Part shown: positions 1 through 8,563 of the stretch, piece after piece
How the letters are laid out: the number at the start of each line of letters is the position of its first letter
How positions within the stretch are numbered: the first letter of the stretch is position 1
Assembly (NCBI GenBank): GCA_947243845.1
Contig: CAMXIF010000002.1
Coordinates: 62,001 to 126,000 of the forward strand
Length of the DNA: 64,000 nucleotides
Source: an uncultured bacterium
Lineage (GTDB): Bacteria; Bacillota; Clostridia; Lachnospirales; Lachnospiraceae
Reading direction: 5' to 3'
The notes under the pieces: generated by a model
The model's database searches: none
The model's input: only the letters and a program-made list of their open reading frames with translations
What the model was told of the DNA's origin: nothing
Translations under genes and position numbers: made by a program

Positions 1-309
1 CCGCAGAATCACCACATCCGGCACAAACTCACAGATCAGTCTGCGCAGCCTGCCCATTGGCGGAAATCCATGCTGTATTTTAAAGACAATCGCTGTCGGG
101 TCTTTTCTGCGTATCACCTTCACATACAGAAAATCTAAAATCTGATAGAGCCGTGAATACCCCAAAACGATTGGCGTCACATAGGAATAGTCCTCAATAA
201 TCGCTGCATAGTGGCTGATAAAGCGCACTTCATCACCACGCTCCACAAGCCCCTTCATAATATCCATTTGATTTGTATGATAACGCGGCGCCACATACAG
301 AAATCGCAT
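1..309 (-). CDS. Glycosyltransferase, GT-B fold (GT4-like), N-terminal part only
   Basis: About 103 codons are visible and the rest lies beyond the window edge. The ATG follows GGAGG with a five-base gap, so the start is firm. The product begins MRFLYVAPRYHTNQMD, the beta-strand and loop that opens the donor/acceptor cleft in GT4-type glycosyltransferases. It continues with a typical GLVERGDEVRF stretch (helix followed by strand) and a VPDVVILR segment. This is the N-terminal Rossmann domain. The catalytic EX7E region is not included, so family and sugar cannot be named. It lies 35 bases downstream of the radical SAM gene and would be the last gene of the visible unit. Confidence 0.7.
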   Translation of the reverse strand, partial: MRFLYVAPRYHTNQMDIMKGLVERGDEVRFISHYAAIIEDYSYVTPIVLGYSRLYQILDFLYVKVIRRKDPTAIVFKIQHGFPPMGRLRRLICEFVPDVVILR

Positions 310-344
310 AATCTCCTCCCTATCAGAGCAGCCTGCTGTCCGGC

Positions 345-1352
345 TTACTTCCCGTCAATATACTTATTCTCCTGTAGGCTGTACTTCCCGCCTTTCAGGA
401 ATTTATGCCTGATCACCCACCAACCGGGCACCCAGATATACTTATGCATGGCCGGGGACGCACTGCCGATCATCCAGCAGTTCCTGTCACAGTTTCTCGT
501 ACATCTGCGCACTTCTTCCGCCTGGGGTGAATTCCATAGTTCCTCCCAGCTCTGCCTGCGAAGATTGCCCATGACGGCTTTCTTCTCCATGCCGTTACAG
601 GGAATCACATCGCAGAAGGGATCGATAAAGAAAGCGTTCCTGGACATATCGCAGGGCAGAAGCCTCTTATTGCCATAGATATAATTGATCAGTCCATGAT
701 TAAAATAGGCCCGGAACCACTTTTTGGGTGACTTGCTCTTTAACAGTTCATTGATCAGTTTTTCAAAATTCTGAGCTACCTTATACTTATCGTCAATCTT
801 ATTGTCCGTCTTGCGGAAATAAAAAGAATTATGCAGGGTAGCCGTGGCAAATTCCATGTTCATTTCATTGGCAATATTGTAGAGAGGCACCAGATCCTCA
901 CAATTCATATCCTGTACCGTCATCCCAAAACCCACATCCGGATGCTTCATCTCCACCAATGTCTTTAACGTCTGATATCCCCTGTTGAAACCGTCCGGTA
1001 TGCCCCTGATCTTATCATTGGTCTCCTGCAGACCCTCAATACTAATCCGGATTCCCACTTTAGGAAACTCTTTACAAAGCGCAATGATACGATCCGTAAA
1101 ATACCCGTTGGTAGAAATGACAATCCTGTCAGATTTCTTATACAGTTCCCGCACAATCTCCGGAATATCCTGCCTGATAAAAGGCTCCCCGCCGGTTATA
1201 TTCGTAAACGCCATCTCCGGCAGCTTCCTAATATCATCCAGCGTAATCTCCTCCTCCGGCCTCGTAGGATCCCGGAAACAATCGCACATATTACATCTCG
1301 CGTTACACCTATATGTCACAATGACAGTCCCATACAAAGTTCTTTTAGCCAT
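345..1352 (-). CDS. Radical SAM protein with SPASM-like C-terminal cysteine domain
   Basis: A protein of about 335 residues. I use the internal ATG (MAKRTLYGTV) because GAGGAG lies just before it; the frame is open 16 codons further but without a good ribosome site. The radical SAM cluster motif is C16-x3-C20-x2-C23, followed by GGEP at 54-57, which binds S-adenosylmethionine. The C-terminal third carries six or more cysteines (LLPCD, PFCDVIPCNG, RRCTRNCDRNC), as in SPASM domains holding auxiliary Fe-S clusters. Family members modify peptides or act as dehydrogenases and epimerases. Inside a glycan locus it could alter a sugar or a peptide substituent; no precursor peptide gene is visible. 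The reaction is unknown. Confidence 0.85.
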   Translation of the reverse strand: MAKRTLYGTVIVTYRCNARCNMCDCFRDPTRPEEEITLDDIRKLPEMAFTNITGGEPFIRQDIPEIVRELYKKSDRIVISTNGYFTDRIIALCKEFPKVGIRISIEGLQETNDKIRGIPDGFNRGYQTLKTLVEMKHPDVGFGMTVQDMNCEDLVPLYNIANEMNMEFATATLHNSFYFRKTDNKIDDKYKVAQNFEKLINELLKSKSPKKWFRAYFNHGLINYIYGNKRLLPCDMSRNAFFIDPFCDVIPCNGMEKKAVMGNLRRQSWEELWNSPQAEEVRRCTRNCDRNCWMIGSASPAMHKYIWVPGWWVIRHKFLKGGKYSLQENKYIDGK

Positions 1353-1529
1353 TTTACTCCTCACTTCCATGCACGGTTTCACACAGCAGCCTTGTTCCAA
1401 TTAAACCCAAACACCCAAATCCCGCACATAAAACCTGTTATTGACCCTAGTATTCCCTGCCCGCTAAAATACTAACAATCCAATAAAATAATTCACTATA
1501 AAATACAAGTTAAGATACGTATACCACCA

Positions 1530-1656
1530 AAAGCGTTGTATTTTCAATAAGCAGACACTCTGAAGCCTCCGGTACTTAGCGAGGTATTTTCGAGCTTAGT
1601 ACCGCTGCGAGCTGAAAGTAGCGCGAGCGTGCCTGTGTTTGAAAATACAACGCTTT
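1530..1656. repeat. MITE-like element with 18-bp perfect terminal inverted repeats
   Basis: AAAGCGTTGTATTTTCAA at 1530-1547 is exactly complementary to 1639-1656. The roughly 90 bases between contain a second inverted repeat, GGTACTTAGC at 1571-1580 against GCTTAGTACC at 1594-1603 with one mismatch, and a GC-rich segment rich in GCGAGC/AGCGCGAG words that is unlike the AT-rich surroundings. The whole unit could fold into one long branched hairpin in either strand's RNA. There is no open frame inside. This structure fits a non-autonomous mobile repeat or a repeated structured RNA. No target-site duplication was recognised. Confidence 0.6.
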
Positions 1657-1660
1657 CTAT

Positions 1661-1705
1661 CCAATACCTATCTAATACCTCTCCAATACCTCTCCCAATA
1701 CCAAC
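1661..1705. repeat. Four imperfect 11-12 bp tandem repeats
   Basis: The plus strand reads CCAATACCTAT, CTAATACCTCT, CCAATACCTCTC, CCAATACCAAC in succession, four copies of a CCAATACCTCT-like unit with one or two changes each. It begins five bases after the inverted-repeat element. It may be a slipped-strand repeat or a set of protein-binding sites in the leader of the radical SAM gene. Only the repetition itself is seen. Confidence 0.5.
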
Positions 1706-1844
1706 CCACTATCTATTCCCATCCACTACCTGCATATCACCTCACCATACATATACACTATCCAACATTCGCAATCCGCAATCCACACTTCTTGCTCATG
1801 TAGAATATTCGTCAAGTATCTACACAAATTCATGCGAGCATAAT

Positions 1845-3065
1845 CTATGCATATACATTCCTCACTATTTTATCACAATACTCTCCCACTGTGTCAAAAT
1901 TTATCTCCCTGCAGTTCTCACTATACTTCCGGCACACTTCCGGATGTTCCCACAAATCCCTGATATGCTCCGTCAGTTCCTCGACATCGCCCCCTCGGAA
2001 AATCTCCCCGGTGGTGCCTGCCTGTACCAGTTCCGGCGCGCCTCCAAGGTCGGAGACCAGCACCGGCGTACCATATACCAGCGATTCCATCACGGAAAAA
2101 GGCCCGTTTTCATACCATTCTGACGGATAGACGCTGAATCTGGCGCCCGCAATCAGCTCTTTGAGGGCATCTCCTGTCACAAATCCTTTATTGTGCACGT
2201 TAGATACCTGCTCCACCTGCTCCTGCAGTGGTCCCGTCCCTGCAAACACAAAGGGAATCTGGGGCAGCGCCCTGCAGGCCTCCAGCAAAGTCCCGGTTCC
2301 TTTTTCCTGCGCAAAACGCCCGAAATAGAGTACATAATCTTCTGCCCTATCCCGTCTTCCAGCTTCTTTACCGGTTTGTTTTGCATCTTCGTCAATAAAA
2401 TTACGCATCATCACGGTCTTTTGGGCCAGAAGCGGATTGGTATCCAGCTGTTTTTTCATAAATTCACTGGGGCAGATGATCACGTCCACCATCCCGTAGG
2501 TACGGCGCTTTTCATAGAATCTGGCCTCTATCGTGCCCAGAAGACTCTTAATCCTGGAATTATGGATACAGCGGTTTTTGCTGCAATTTCCAAAATGCCC
2601 GTCCCGGCAGGCAAAGCAGATTTGTCCTGTAGCCGGAATCCGCATCATATGATTGGGGCAGACCCACTGATAATCATGGGCCGTATACACAATCTTTACC
2701 TTTCTGCCGGTTTTCTTCTCATAAGAGCGGATCGCGTAGATTACAGAAGGGGTAAGCTGAAAATTAATATTATTCAGATGCACCACATCCGGGTTCATAT
2801 CCCGCAGCACCACGCCCATCTTTCGCTTGGCCTCTGCAGAATAAATGATACGGAAAGGGTACAGAAGTTTTGTAAGCCTGCCGGTGTGAAAATCCATATT
2901 GGAGGTGTAGCACTGGGCATGATTGCCGACAATACGGTTTTCATGTTCCATGCCGAAATACTGCACCTCATGTCCTTTTCTCTGTAATTCTTCCCCTAAT
3001 TTAAAGATGTAAGTCTCCGATCCGCCATTCGGATACAAAAACTTGTTGACCATTAAAATCTTCAT
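1845..3065 (-). CDS. Glycosyltransferase family 4 with cysteine-rich insertion
   Basis: 406 residues, full length for GT4. The N-terminal domain opens with MVNKFLYPNGGSETYIFKL (the Gly-Gly loop). The C-terminal domain has VLYFGRFAQEKGTGTLLEA and the catalytic EX7E motif in YENGPFSVMESLVYG. Between about residues 130 and 175 there is an insertion with five cysteines (WVCPNH, ICFACRDGHFGNC, KNRC), known from a subgroup of GT4 enzymes and probably binding zinc. It transfers a sugar from a nucleotide donor to a lipid-linked glycan at the cytoplasmic membrane face. AGAGGAAAA precedes the ATG. It is the last gene before the long intergenic region. Donor and linkage are unknown. Confidence 0.88.
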   Translation of the reverse strand: MKILMVNKFLYPNGGSETYIFKLGEELQRKGHEVQYFGMEHENRIVGNHAQCYTSNMDFHTGRLTKLLYPFRIIYSAEAKRKMGVVLRDMNPDVVHLNNINFQLTPSVIYAIRSYEKKTGRKVKIVYTAHDYQWVCPNHMMRIPATGQICFACRDGHFGNCSKNRCIHNSRIKSLLGTIEARFYEKRRTYGMVDVIICPSEFMKKQLDTNPLLAQKTVMMRNFIDEDAKQTGKEAGRRDRAEDYVLYFGRFAQEKGTGTLLEACRALPQIPFVFAGTGPLQEQVEQVSNVHNKGFVTGDALKELIAGARFSVYPSEWYENGPFSVMESLVYGTPVLVSDLGGAPELVQAGTTGEIFRGGDVEELTEHIRDLWEHPEVCRKYSENCREINFDTVGEYCDKIVRNVYA

Positions 3066-3159
3066 TCTTCTGTTTTCCTCTCACCGCTGACAGCCCTGAT
3101 TGTGCTTGCAAAGTCTCAAGTCTTCTTTATGAATACCATCCTTTTCCCGCACGGCACGT

Positions 3160-5028
3160 CTATTCCCACTTGGCATTATATAAACCCATATCTTCATAAA
3201 TAGGAATATAAGGACTCCACTTTTCGCCGCTGTATTCATAAATCCAGCCTTGATATTTTGATGCGTCATACTCCAGAGGATTTTTCAGTTCTTCTCCGTC
3301 CATCACATCCATGGTACCCACCACACCCTCGTAGACCGAATAGGTAAGATGATGCATCTGTCCGTTGGACGGCACCGGAAATTCCTCGTGAGGCACACCC
3401 CAGCGCTCACATAGATAATTCAACCTCTTAGCGATAAAAAATTTAGTATACTTCACATTGGCATAATAATCCTGATAGGTTCCTGAGGACTTGCCCTTAA
3501 GATTCTTATCCTGCCACATCACCTGATCCATCTTCACGGAAGCCTCTATCTCTTCCACGTATTCGTCAATTCCGCTGTCTAACATTCTCTCAAACCATGG
3601 CAGAAGTTCCTCATATTTCTCCAGCATCTGATCCTGAAACTCCTGCGTATCATACAAAAGCAGATACCAGTTAAGAATAGAATCAAATAATTTTGTATGT
3701 TCCACCACGGAATACGTATAATCTACAAACCGCCCTTCCATGGCTTCCACATTCCGTTCTCCAAAGGTATGTTCATAATCCCACACCGGCCCGGTATAAA
3801 GTTTGTCATCTCCCACATCTTTATAAAAATACATACTGGTAACGGCCACATCCGTATCCAGTGAAATCTCATCCACCAGAAAAGCGCTGACAAGACTGTC
3901 CAAATCGAGATAATCCCATACCGCCGGGTCTCCATTCTGCACCATCTGATCGATCTGATCCACATAACCCGATATATATTCCACCTGTTCTTTCGATGCG
4001 TGGGCCGGCTCCTTGATGCTGAACATAAAACCGGCAGTGGTCACAAAACCGTTTTGTTCCCCGCCATAGTATTCCCCTGTGTCTTTCTCAATCAGATAAC
4101 CGCCATCTATCGTATTGACATGGTCTAGCAGGTATCCTTTTTGATTCTCCTCCTCAAAATGAACGGCCTCTTCAATATTGGGGTTATTCCTTTTATTTTC
4201 CTTTTCCAGATTATAGATATCGACCCGTCCTTCACCTACTGTCACCGACTCTGTAAGCAAATAAATGCCCGCATATTCACCATTAAAGTACAGATCGATC
4301 CAAGTTCCCTGCACTGTATTGGCCATCCCCAGACGCTCGGCAATATCCAGGGCAATCTTGCTGTTCAGCCTGCTGCCCTCACTCCACAGGGCAAGCAGCC
4401 GCCACTTATCCCCTTTTCGCAGACCGCACAGGGGATATTTGTCCGCTAATTTGATGGTATAAGGCTTCTTCGGCCGATCCCAGGAGACATTTCCGCGGGA
4501 GACAATCTTGGGCAGGATATTCTGATACTCCGTCATACCATTAGCGAGAACCACACAGATGTCTCCGGATTCCAGATTATGTCTTTCCTCATTCACATAC
4601 TCCATATTACCGCTCTCGGTATTGATAAAGACAGACGGTATATTGGCGGATTTCATGAACGTTACCTGATATTCATGCAGGGTTCCTTCTTCATCCATGG
4701 TCTGCAGATTATATGAGCGGTCTTCCTCCCAGGTAAAAATATCACCTTCCTCATACAATTGTCCGTCTATCTCCAAACCGTCCCCGCAGACACCCATTTT
4801 GACTCTTTGATTTCTGACACAGGAAGGCAGGAAGAAATAGGATCTGCCGTCCTCCTCATCCTGCCACAGACTCACCTGATTGGTACTCTGCTGCATATTG
4901 ACATCCACATAGAGCATTTCCCCGTCTATCTGCAGTACTACACTATTTAATTTCATATAATGCAGACAAACCAGCACCGCTGCGATAATCAGCACAAGCG
5001 CCAGTCCCATGCAATATCTCTTCCGCAT
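3160..5028 (-). CDS. CotH kinase family protein, membrane-anchored
   Basis: 622 residues: one N-terminal membrane segment (about 7-23), then an extracellular region of about 120 residues, then a CotH domain from about residue 150 to 520. CotH-type motifs are visible: SRGNVSWDRPKKPYTIKL, the GDKWRLLALWSEGSRLNSK stretch, DLYFNGEYAGIYLLTE and GPVWDYEHTFG, the last with the acidic metal-site residues. Bacillus CotH is a spore-coat protein kinase. Homologues in polysaccharide loci are common in Clostridia and of unproven role, perhaps phosphorylating an extracytoplasmic glycan or protein. Its ATG overlaps the upstream TagA-GT4 stop by one base (TAATG), so it is translationally coupled. Confidence 0.85.
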   Translation of the reverse strand: MRKRYCMGLALVLIIAAVLVCLHYMKLNSVVLQIDGEMLYVDVNMQQSTNQVSLWQDEEDGRSYFFLPSCVRNQRVKMGVCGDGLEIDGQLYEEGDIFTWEEDRSYNLQTMDEEGTLHEYQVTFMKSANIPSVFINTESGNMEYVNEERHNLESGDICVVLANGMTEYQNILPKIVSRGNVSWDRPKKPYTIKLADKYPLCGLRKGDKWRLLALWSEGSRLNSKIALDIAERLGMANTVQGTWIDLYFNGEYAGIYLLTESVTVGEGRVDIYNLEKENKRNNPNIEEAVHFEEENQKGYLLDHVNTIDGGYLIEKDTGEYYGGEQNGFVTTAGFMFSIKEPAHASKEQVEYISGYVDQIDQMVQNGDPAVWDYLDLDSLVSAFLVDEISLDTDVAVTSMYFYKDVGDDKLYTGPVWDYEHTFGERNVEAMEGRFVDYTYSVVEHTKLFDSILNWYLLLYDTQEFQDQMLEKYEELLPWFERMLDSGIDEYVEEIEASVKMDQVMWQDKNLKGKSSGTYQDYYANVKYTKFFIAKRLNYLCERWGVPHEEFPVPSNGQMHHLTYSVYEGVVGTMDVMDGEELKNPLEYDASKYQGWIYEYSGEKWSPYIPIYEDMGLYNAKWE

Positions 5029-6989
5029 TATTCCGTCTCCCTCTGACGACCGGGTACGCCTTTGTTTGTCACTTTCCTGTAAAGAGCCACTGTCTGATCC
5101 ACCACATCATCCCAATTATATTTCCCACAGATAAAATCAGCGCTTCGGCTGCCATATTCCTGTACAGCCTCTGGATGATCCAGCATATACTGAAGCTGTC
5201 TCCTTAAATCCTCTACATCCCCCTTGTGGAATGTAAGCGCCTTATCCTCAGTCACCTCTGTATTTTCACAGATATCGCTGACCAGACAGCAATTGCCGTA
5301 ACTCATGGCTTCCAGCAGCGTGAGAGCCATCCCCTCCACATCGCTTGGCAGTACAAAAGCATACGCATTAGAATACAGTTCTTCCAGCATCTGACCCTGT
5401 ACAAAGTCCGTCATGATGATCCGGTCATCCTGCGCTGCCATTCTGTGGATTTGTTCCATATACTCCATCGCCTGACTGCTGCCGCCGGCAATGACCAGCT
5501 TCTTGTCCGTCTCAATCTTTCCAAAAGCCTCAATCAGATAATGCAGCCCCTTCTCCGGCACGATCCTTGCCAGAAACAGGAAATACCCGTCTTGCACAAG
5601 CCCGTATTTCTCCGTGATAAGATCTGCCTCCCGAAGCGCCGGTCTGCCAATTCCATTGGGAATGTAGGTAACCTGTCTGTGATAAGTATCTGCAAAATAC
5701 TGCCGCACATTCTCGGACAGCACGATCACCTCATCCGCATACTTTGCCGCCATCTTTTCCCCAAACTTGATCACAAAGGAGGCAAAGTTACCCCACTTGG
5801 CCCTCTGCCAGTCCAGACCGTGTATGGTCACCACAATCCTGCGTCCAAATAGTTTCGGAATCCAGAGCATAGCGCAGGGTCCCTCCGCATGATAGTGAAA
5901 TACATCATAGGAATGAAACAGAGCCATTATCGTGGCAAAAAAAGCATATACAATCGCATTTAAACTGCTGCGCCTGAACGTTGGTACAATATATACCCGC
6001 ACGCCTTTATAGAACTTACGCCCCTTCCAGCCGTACTCCTGGTCATATTTCTTGCCGGATACATGATGCCCGAATCGGTTGTAAGCATCTACCTTATGTC
6101 CCAGCGCCGCCATGCGCACAGAAAGTTCCTCCACCACGACCTCCACGCCGCCCTCCCTGGAGGGAATCCTCTTGTGTCCGATCATGGCGATATGCATACC
6201 TTGCTTCTTTGCCTTCTTAAGCGCCCAGTTCTCTTTATGCACATAATATAAAAAGGCAAAGTTTGTATTTAAGTACCGGGGCAGCATCCGTCTGGGATTG
6301 CGTAAAATCCGGAAAACCCACTCCAGACACAGCTTCTGCATCCACATGGGCGCCCGCTTTGTCGTGCCTGCCGTAAAGTCAAATGCCGCACCCACACCCA
6401 GCATCAGTCCATTAACCCTGTGTCGGTGTTCATACATCCACCTTTCCTGCTTAGGCGCCCCCAGAGCCACCCAGACAAAGTCCGCCCCGCTGTCATTGAT
6501 TTTACGGACAATCTCTTCATCCTCCTGCCTGTCCAATTCCCGAAACGGAGGCGAAAACATGCCGGCAATCTGCAGTTTCGGATATCTCTTTACCAAAACC
6601 TTTCTAAGTTCCGCCAATGTGTATTCCGAACTGCCATAGAAATAATGCCTATAGCCCTTTTCCTGGGATAGCTCCAGAATCTTCGGCATCAAATCCGGTC
6701 CCGGTACGCGTCTGGCTTCCGAAAATCCTCTCTTCCGGCTCACAATGGAGAGCGGCTGTCCGTCCGGCAGCGCCATGGCTGCGCTGTTCTGTATCCTGCG
6801 GTATTCTTTATCCCGAAACGCCATCACCGTAGTGTGTACATTGGAGACACAGATATAATCCCCCTTCAGAGCATCCAGATTCCGGGTAATATAGGCGATC
6901 GTATGCTCCATGTCCGTGACATTGATATTGGTCTTTAATATCTTACAGTATGACAGCTGGCTATCGCGTTTTGCATCCGAATGTTTCAC
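5028..6989 (-). CDS. Fused WecG/TagA/CpsF (GT26) and GT4 glycosyltransferase
   Basis: 653 residues with two complete glycosyltransferases. Residues about 10-245 are a WecG/TagA/CpsF domain: ICVSNVHTTVMAFRD, the AMALPDGQPLSIVSRKRG loop with the conserved Asp, FYGSS, and WVALGAPKQERWM. These are the signatures of transferases that add ManNAc(A)-type or Glc/Gal residues to undecaprenyl-linked sugars. From about 262 a GT4 domain starts (MHIAMIGHKRIPSREGGVE) and ends with ARIVPEKGLHYLIEA and EGMALTLLEAMSYG (EX7E). The joint is a normal linker with no frameshift. The fusion suggests two consecutive transfers onto the same lipid-linked acceptor. It overlaps the upstream Wzy-like gene by four bases (ATGA). 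Confidence 0.88.
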   Translation of the reverse strand: MKHSDAKRDSQLSYCKILKTNINVTDMEHTIAYITRNLDALKGDYICVSNVHTTVMAFRDKEYRRIQNSAAMALPDGQPLSIVSRKRGFSEARRVPGPDLMPKILELSQEKGYRHYFYGSSEYTLAELRKVLVKRYPKLQIAGMFSPPFRELDRQEDEEIVRKINDSGADFVWVALGAPKQERWMYEHRHRVNGLMLGVGAAFDFTAGTTKRAPMWMQKLCLEWVFRILRNPRRMLPRYLNTNFAFLYYVHKENWALKKAKKQGMHIAMIGHKRIPSREGGVEVVVEELSVRMAALGHKVDAYNRFGHHVSGKKYDQEYGWKGRKFYKGVRVYIVPTFRRSSLNAIVYAFFATIMALFHSYDVFHYHAEGPCAMLWIPKLFGRRIVVTIHGLDWQRAKWGNFASFVIKFGEKMAAKYADEVIVLSENVRQYFADTYHRQVTYIPNGIGRPALREADLITEKYGLVQDGYFLFLARIVPEKGLHYLIEAFGKIETDKKLVIAGGSSQAMEYMEQIHRMAAQDDRIIMTDFVQGQMLEELYSNAYAFVLPSDVEGMALTLLEAMSYGNCCLVSDICENTEVTEDKALTFHKGDVEDLRRQLQYMLDHPEAVQEYGSRSADFICGKYNWDDVVDQTVALYRKVTNKGVPGRQRETE

Positions 6990-8563
6990 TGATCGATCCC
7001 CTTTCTTCTCTCTTTACAGCCTATCCCTGCCATCGCCAAGAAAGCGCCGGCCATCCCGCCTATTAGCACGCTGCCCAGATGATAGCGCAGGGTCTCAAGT
7101 CCCACGGCTTTTCCCTCAATCACCTGCATGGGTGTCTCCGCATCCTTATAATTCATGATGCGGTATCCCTCATAAACTGGATCATCCTCTCCTGTAAGAT
7201 AAACAGACGTCTCTTCCAACCCGTCTGTATAGAAACGCTGTACCACATATCCGGCCGGCTGTTCATAAAGCAGATCACACAAGACGCCACCTGCCACACA
7301 GCCCGCCAGCGTCACCGCTAAAATACTCTTTTGATGTGCCTTCCAGATCCTCACGGCGAAGGTCATCAGGTAATCCGGCAGCATAGCCAGGGGAATCGTA
7401 ATCTCCCGCTGTGCCCAGGGCATCAGACAATATTCCTTTTCGCCATCCTTTTGCAGAAACAGCATCGCCCCCAGGAAAATCAGGGTTATATTCTTAAAGG
7501 ATGTATTAAATAACAGTTGTTCCGTCCAGCCGGCGGCCAGAAAACAGACCAGAATGACCAGTTCCCGCGTCCGCTGTGTGCGGGTCAGATAAAACAACAG
7601 CATAAAATAGCCGGCCATCAGAATGACAAAGAAAATCAACCCATAATTGATATAACCCATAACATAGGAATTGTCCATGTTCATGTATGATGTCACAATC
7701 GGAGCGATATCTATCCCGAAAAGACTTTTGTACTCTGGCTTCAAGAACTGCTCTGCCAGCCAGATTCTTGTGTTAAGCATCCGGTTCAGGCCCTGCACAA
7801 TAAAGTACAGGGGATTATTGTTCAAATATCTGGGCAGCACGAAAGTCAATATCAGACAGATTGGCAGTACCAGATTCGCCAGCAGTTTTTCGGGAAAACG
7901 AAATTCGGGACGAAACTGTACATAGAGACACCCCGTCAGAAGCAGCACCACAATCCCGAATCCCGTATAACTGACCGAATATAAAAATACCAGCAGATTA
8001 CCAAACATCAACAAAAGATAATGACGGAATTTATATTTTGTTCCCATCTGATAGAGAATCAGGGCACAGAGTGTCAGATAGGTGATGTGCAGAATATTGG
8101 GGTGGGTAAATCCCAAACTCCAGCGAAAAATATGTCCCAGCCCCAGTTTCCTGTGCACTCGGTAAACCGTGTGTTCCAGGCGAAAGAAGGAAAAGACACT
8201 CAAGAAAACGGCACAGACCGACCATACCCACAATCCTGCATGAAAGACTTTCTCCACGCTGATTCCTTTCATACCGAGCACCAGAAAGGATACAAACACA
8301 ATGCCCAGAGCATGGGAACGACAATAGACCAGTGCTGTCAGGGAAAATAGCACCGTCAGCATACCCAGCTGCCGTGCCGTATATGGTGTTGCCAGAATCT
8401 TTAACAGACCGCACAAAAGCCCCGGAACCACCAAAAGCACAAAAAGCTTCTGGCCCTCATAAAACCCAAGGCCTTTGGCCAGAGAAAGCAAAAGGAAAAA
8501 TCCCCAGAAAAAGGCTTCCTGCATTGTTATCTTCATCGCAAACTGTTTCGTCAGGTTCTTCAT
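6986..8563 (-). CDS. Wzy-like polysaccharide polymerase with Wzz-like C-terminal hairpin topology
   Basis: 525 residues. About ten membrane segments fill residues 15-400, with the HPN motif of O-antigen polymerase-type proteins in WSLGFTHPNILH. It probably joins repeat units on the outer membrane face. After a short cytoplasmic loop there are two further membrane segments (about 409-430 and 492-512) enclosing about 65 extracellular residues. That two-helix topology resembles a small chain-length regulator fused to the polymerase; this is inferred from topology only. It overlaps both neighbours by four bases, so it is coupled between the GH88/105-like gene and the TagA-GT4 fusion. Confidence 0.72.
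   Translation of the reverse strand: MKNLTKQFAMKITMQEAFFWGFFLLLSLAKGLGFYEGQKLFVLLVVPGLLCGLLKILATPYTARQLGMLTVLFSLTALVYCRSHALGIVFVSFLVLGMKGISVEKVFHAGLWVWSVCAVFLSVFSFFRLEHTVYRVHRKLGLGHIFRWSLGFTHPNILHITYLTLCALILYQMGTKYKFRHYLLLMFGNLLVFLYSVSYTGFGIVVLLLTGCLYVQFRPEFRFPEKLLANLVLPICLILTFVLPRYLNNNPLYFIVQGLNRMLNTRIWLAEQFLKPEYKSLFGIDIAPIVTSYMNMDNSYVMGYINYGLIFFVILMAGYFMLLFYLTRTQRTRELVILVCFLAAGWTEQLLFNTSFKNITLIFLGAMLFLQKDGEKEYCLMPWAQREITIPLAMLPDYLMTFAVRIWKAHQKSILAVTLAGCVAGGVLCDLLYEQPAGYVVQRFYTDGLEETSVYLTGEDDPVYEGYRIMNYKDAETPMQVIEGKAVGLETLRYHLGSVLIGGMAGAFLAMAGIGCKERRKGIDQ

Larger units (their letters stand above)
1353..1844. other. Long intergenic region upstream of the radical SAM gene
   Basis: This is the only gap of more than 300 bases in the window. 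It separates a GT4 gene from the radical SAM gene. It holds a 127-bp element with perfect 18-bp terminal inverted repeats and, beside it, a short run of about 11-bp tandem repeats (both listed separately). The rest is AT-rich with no convincing coding frame, tRNA or terminator. Because it forms the whole leader of the radical SAM gene, a promoter for that gene should lie here, but I could not settle on one. Confidence 0.6.

Noticed and set aside
211..678. 155-codon open frame on the plus strand at the left edge
   Set aside because: It crosses the partial GT4 gene, the gap and the radical SAM gene in reverse, and those minus-strand genes have good starts and motifs.
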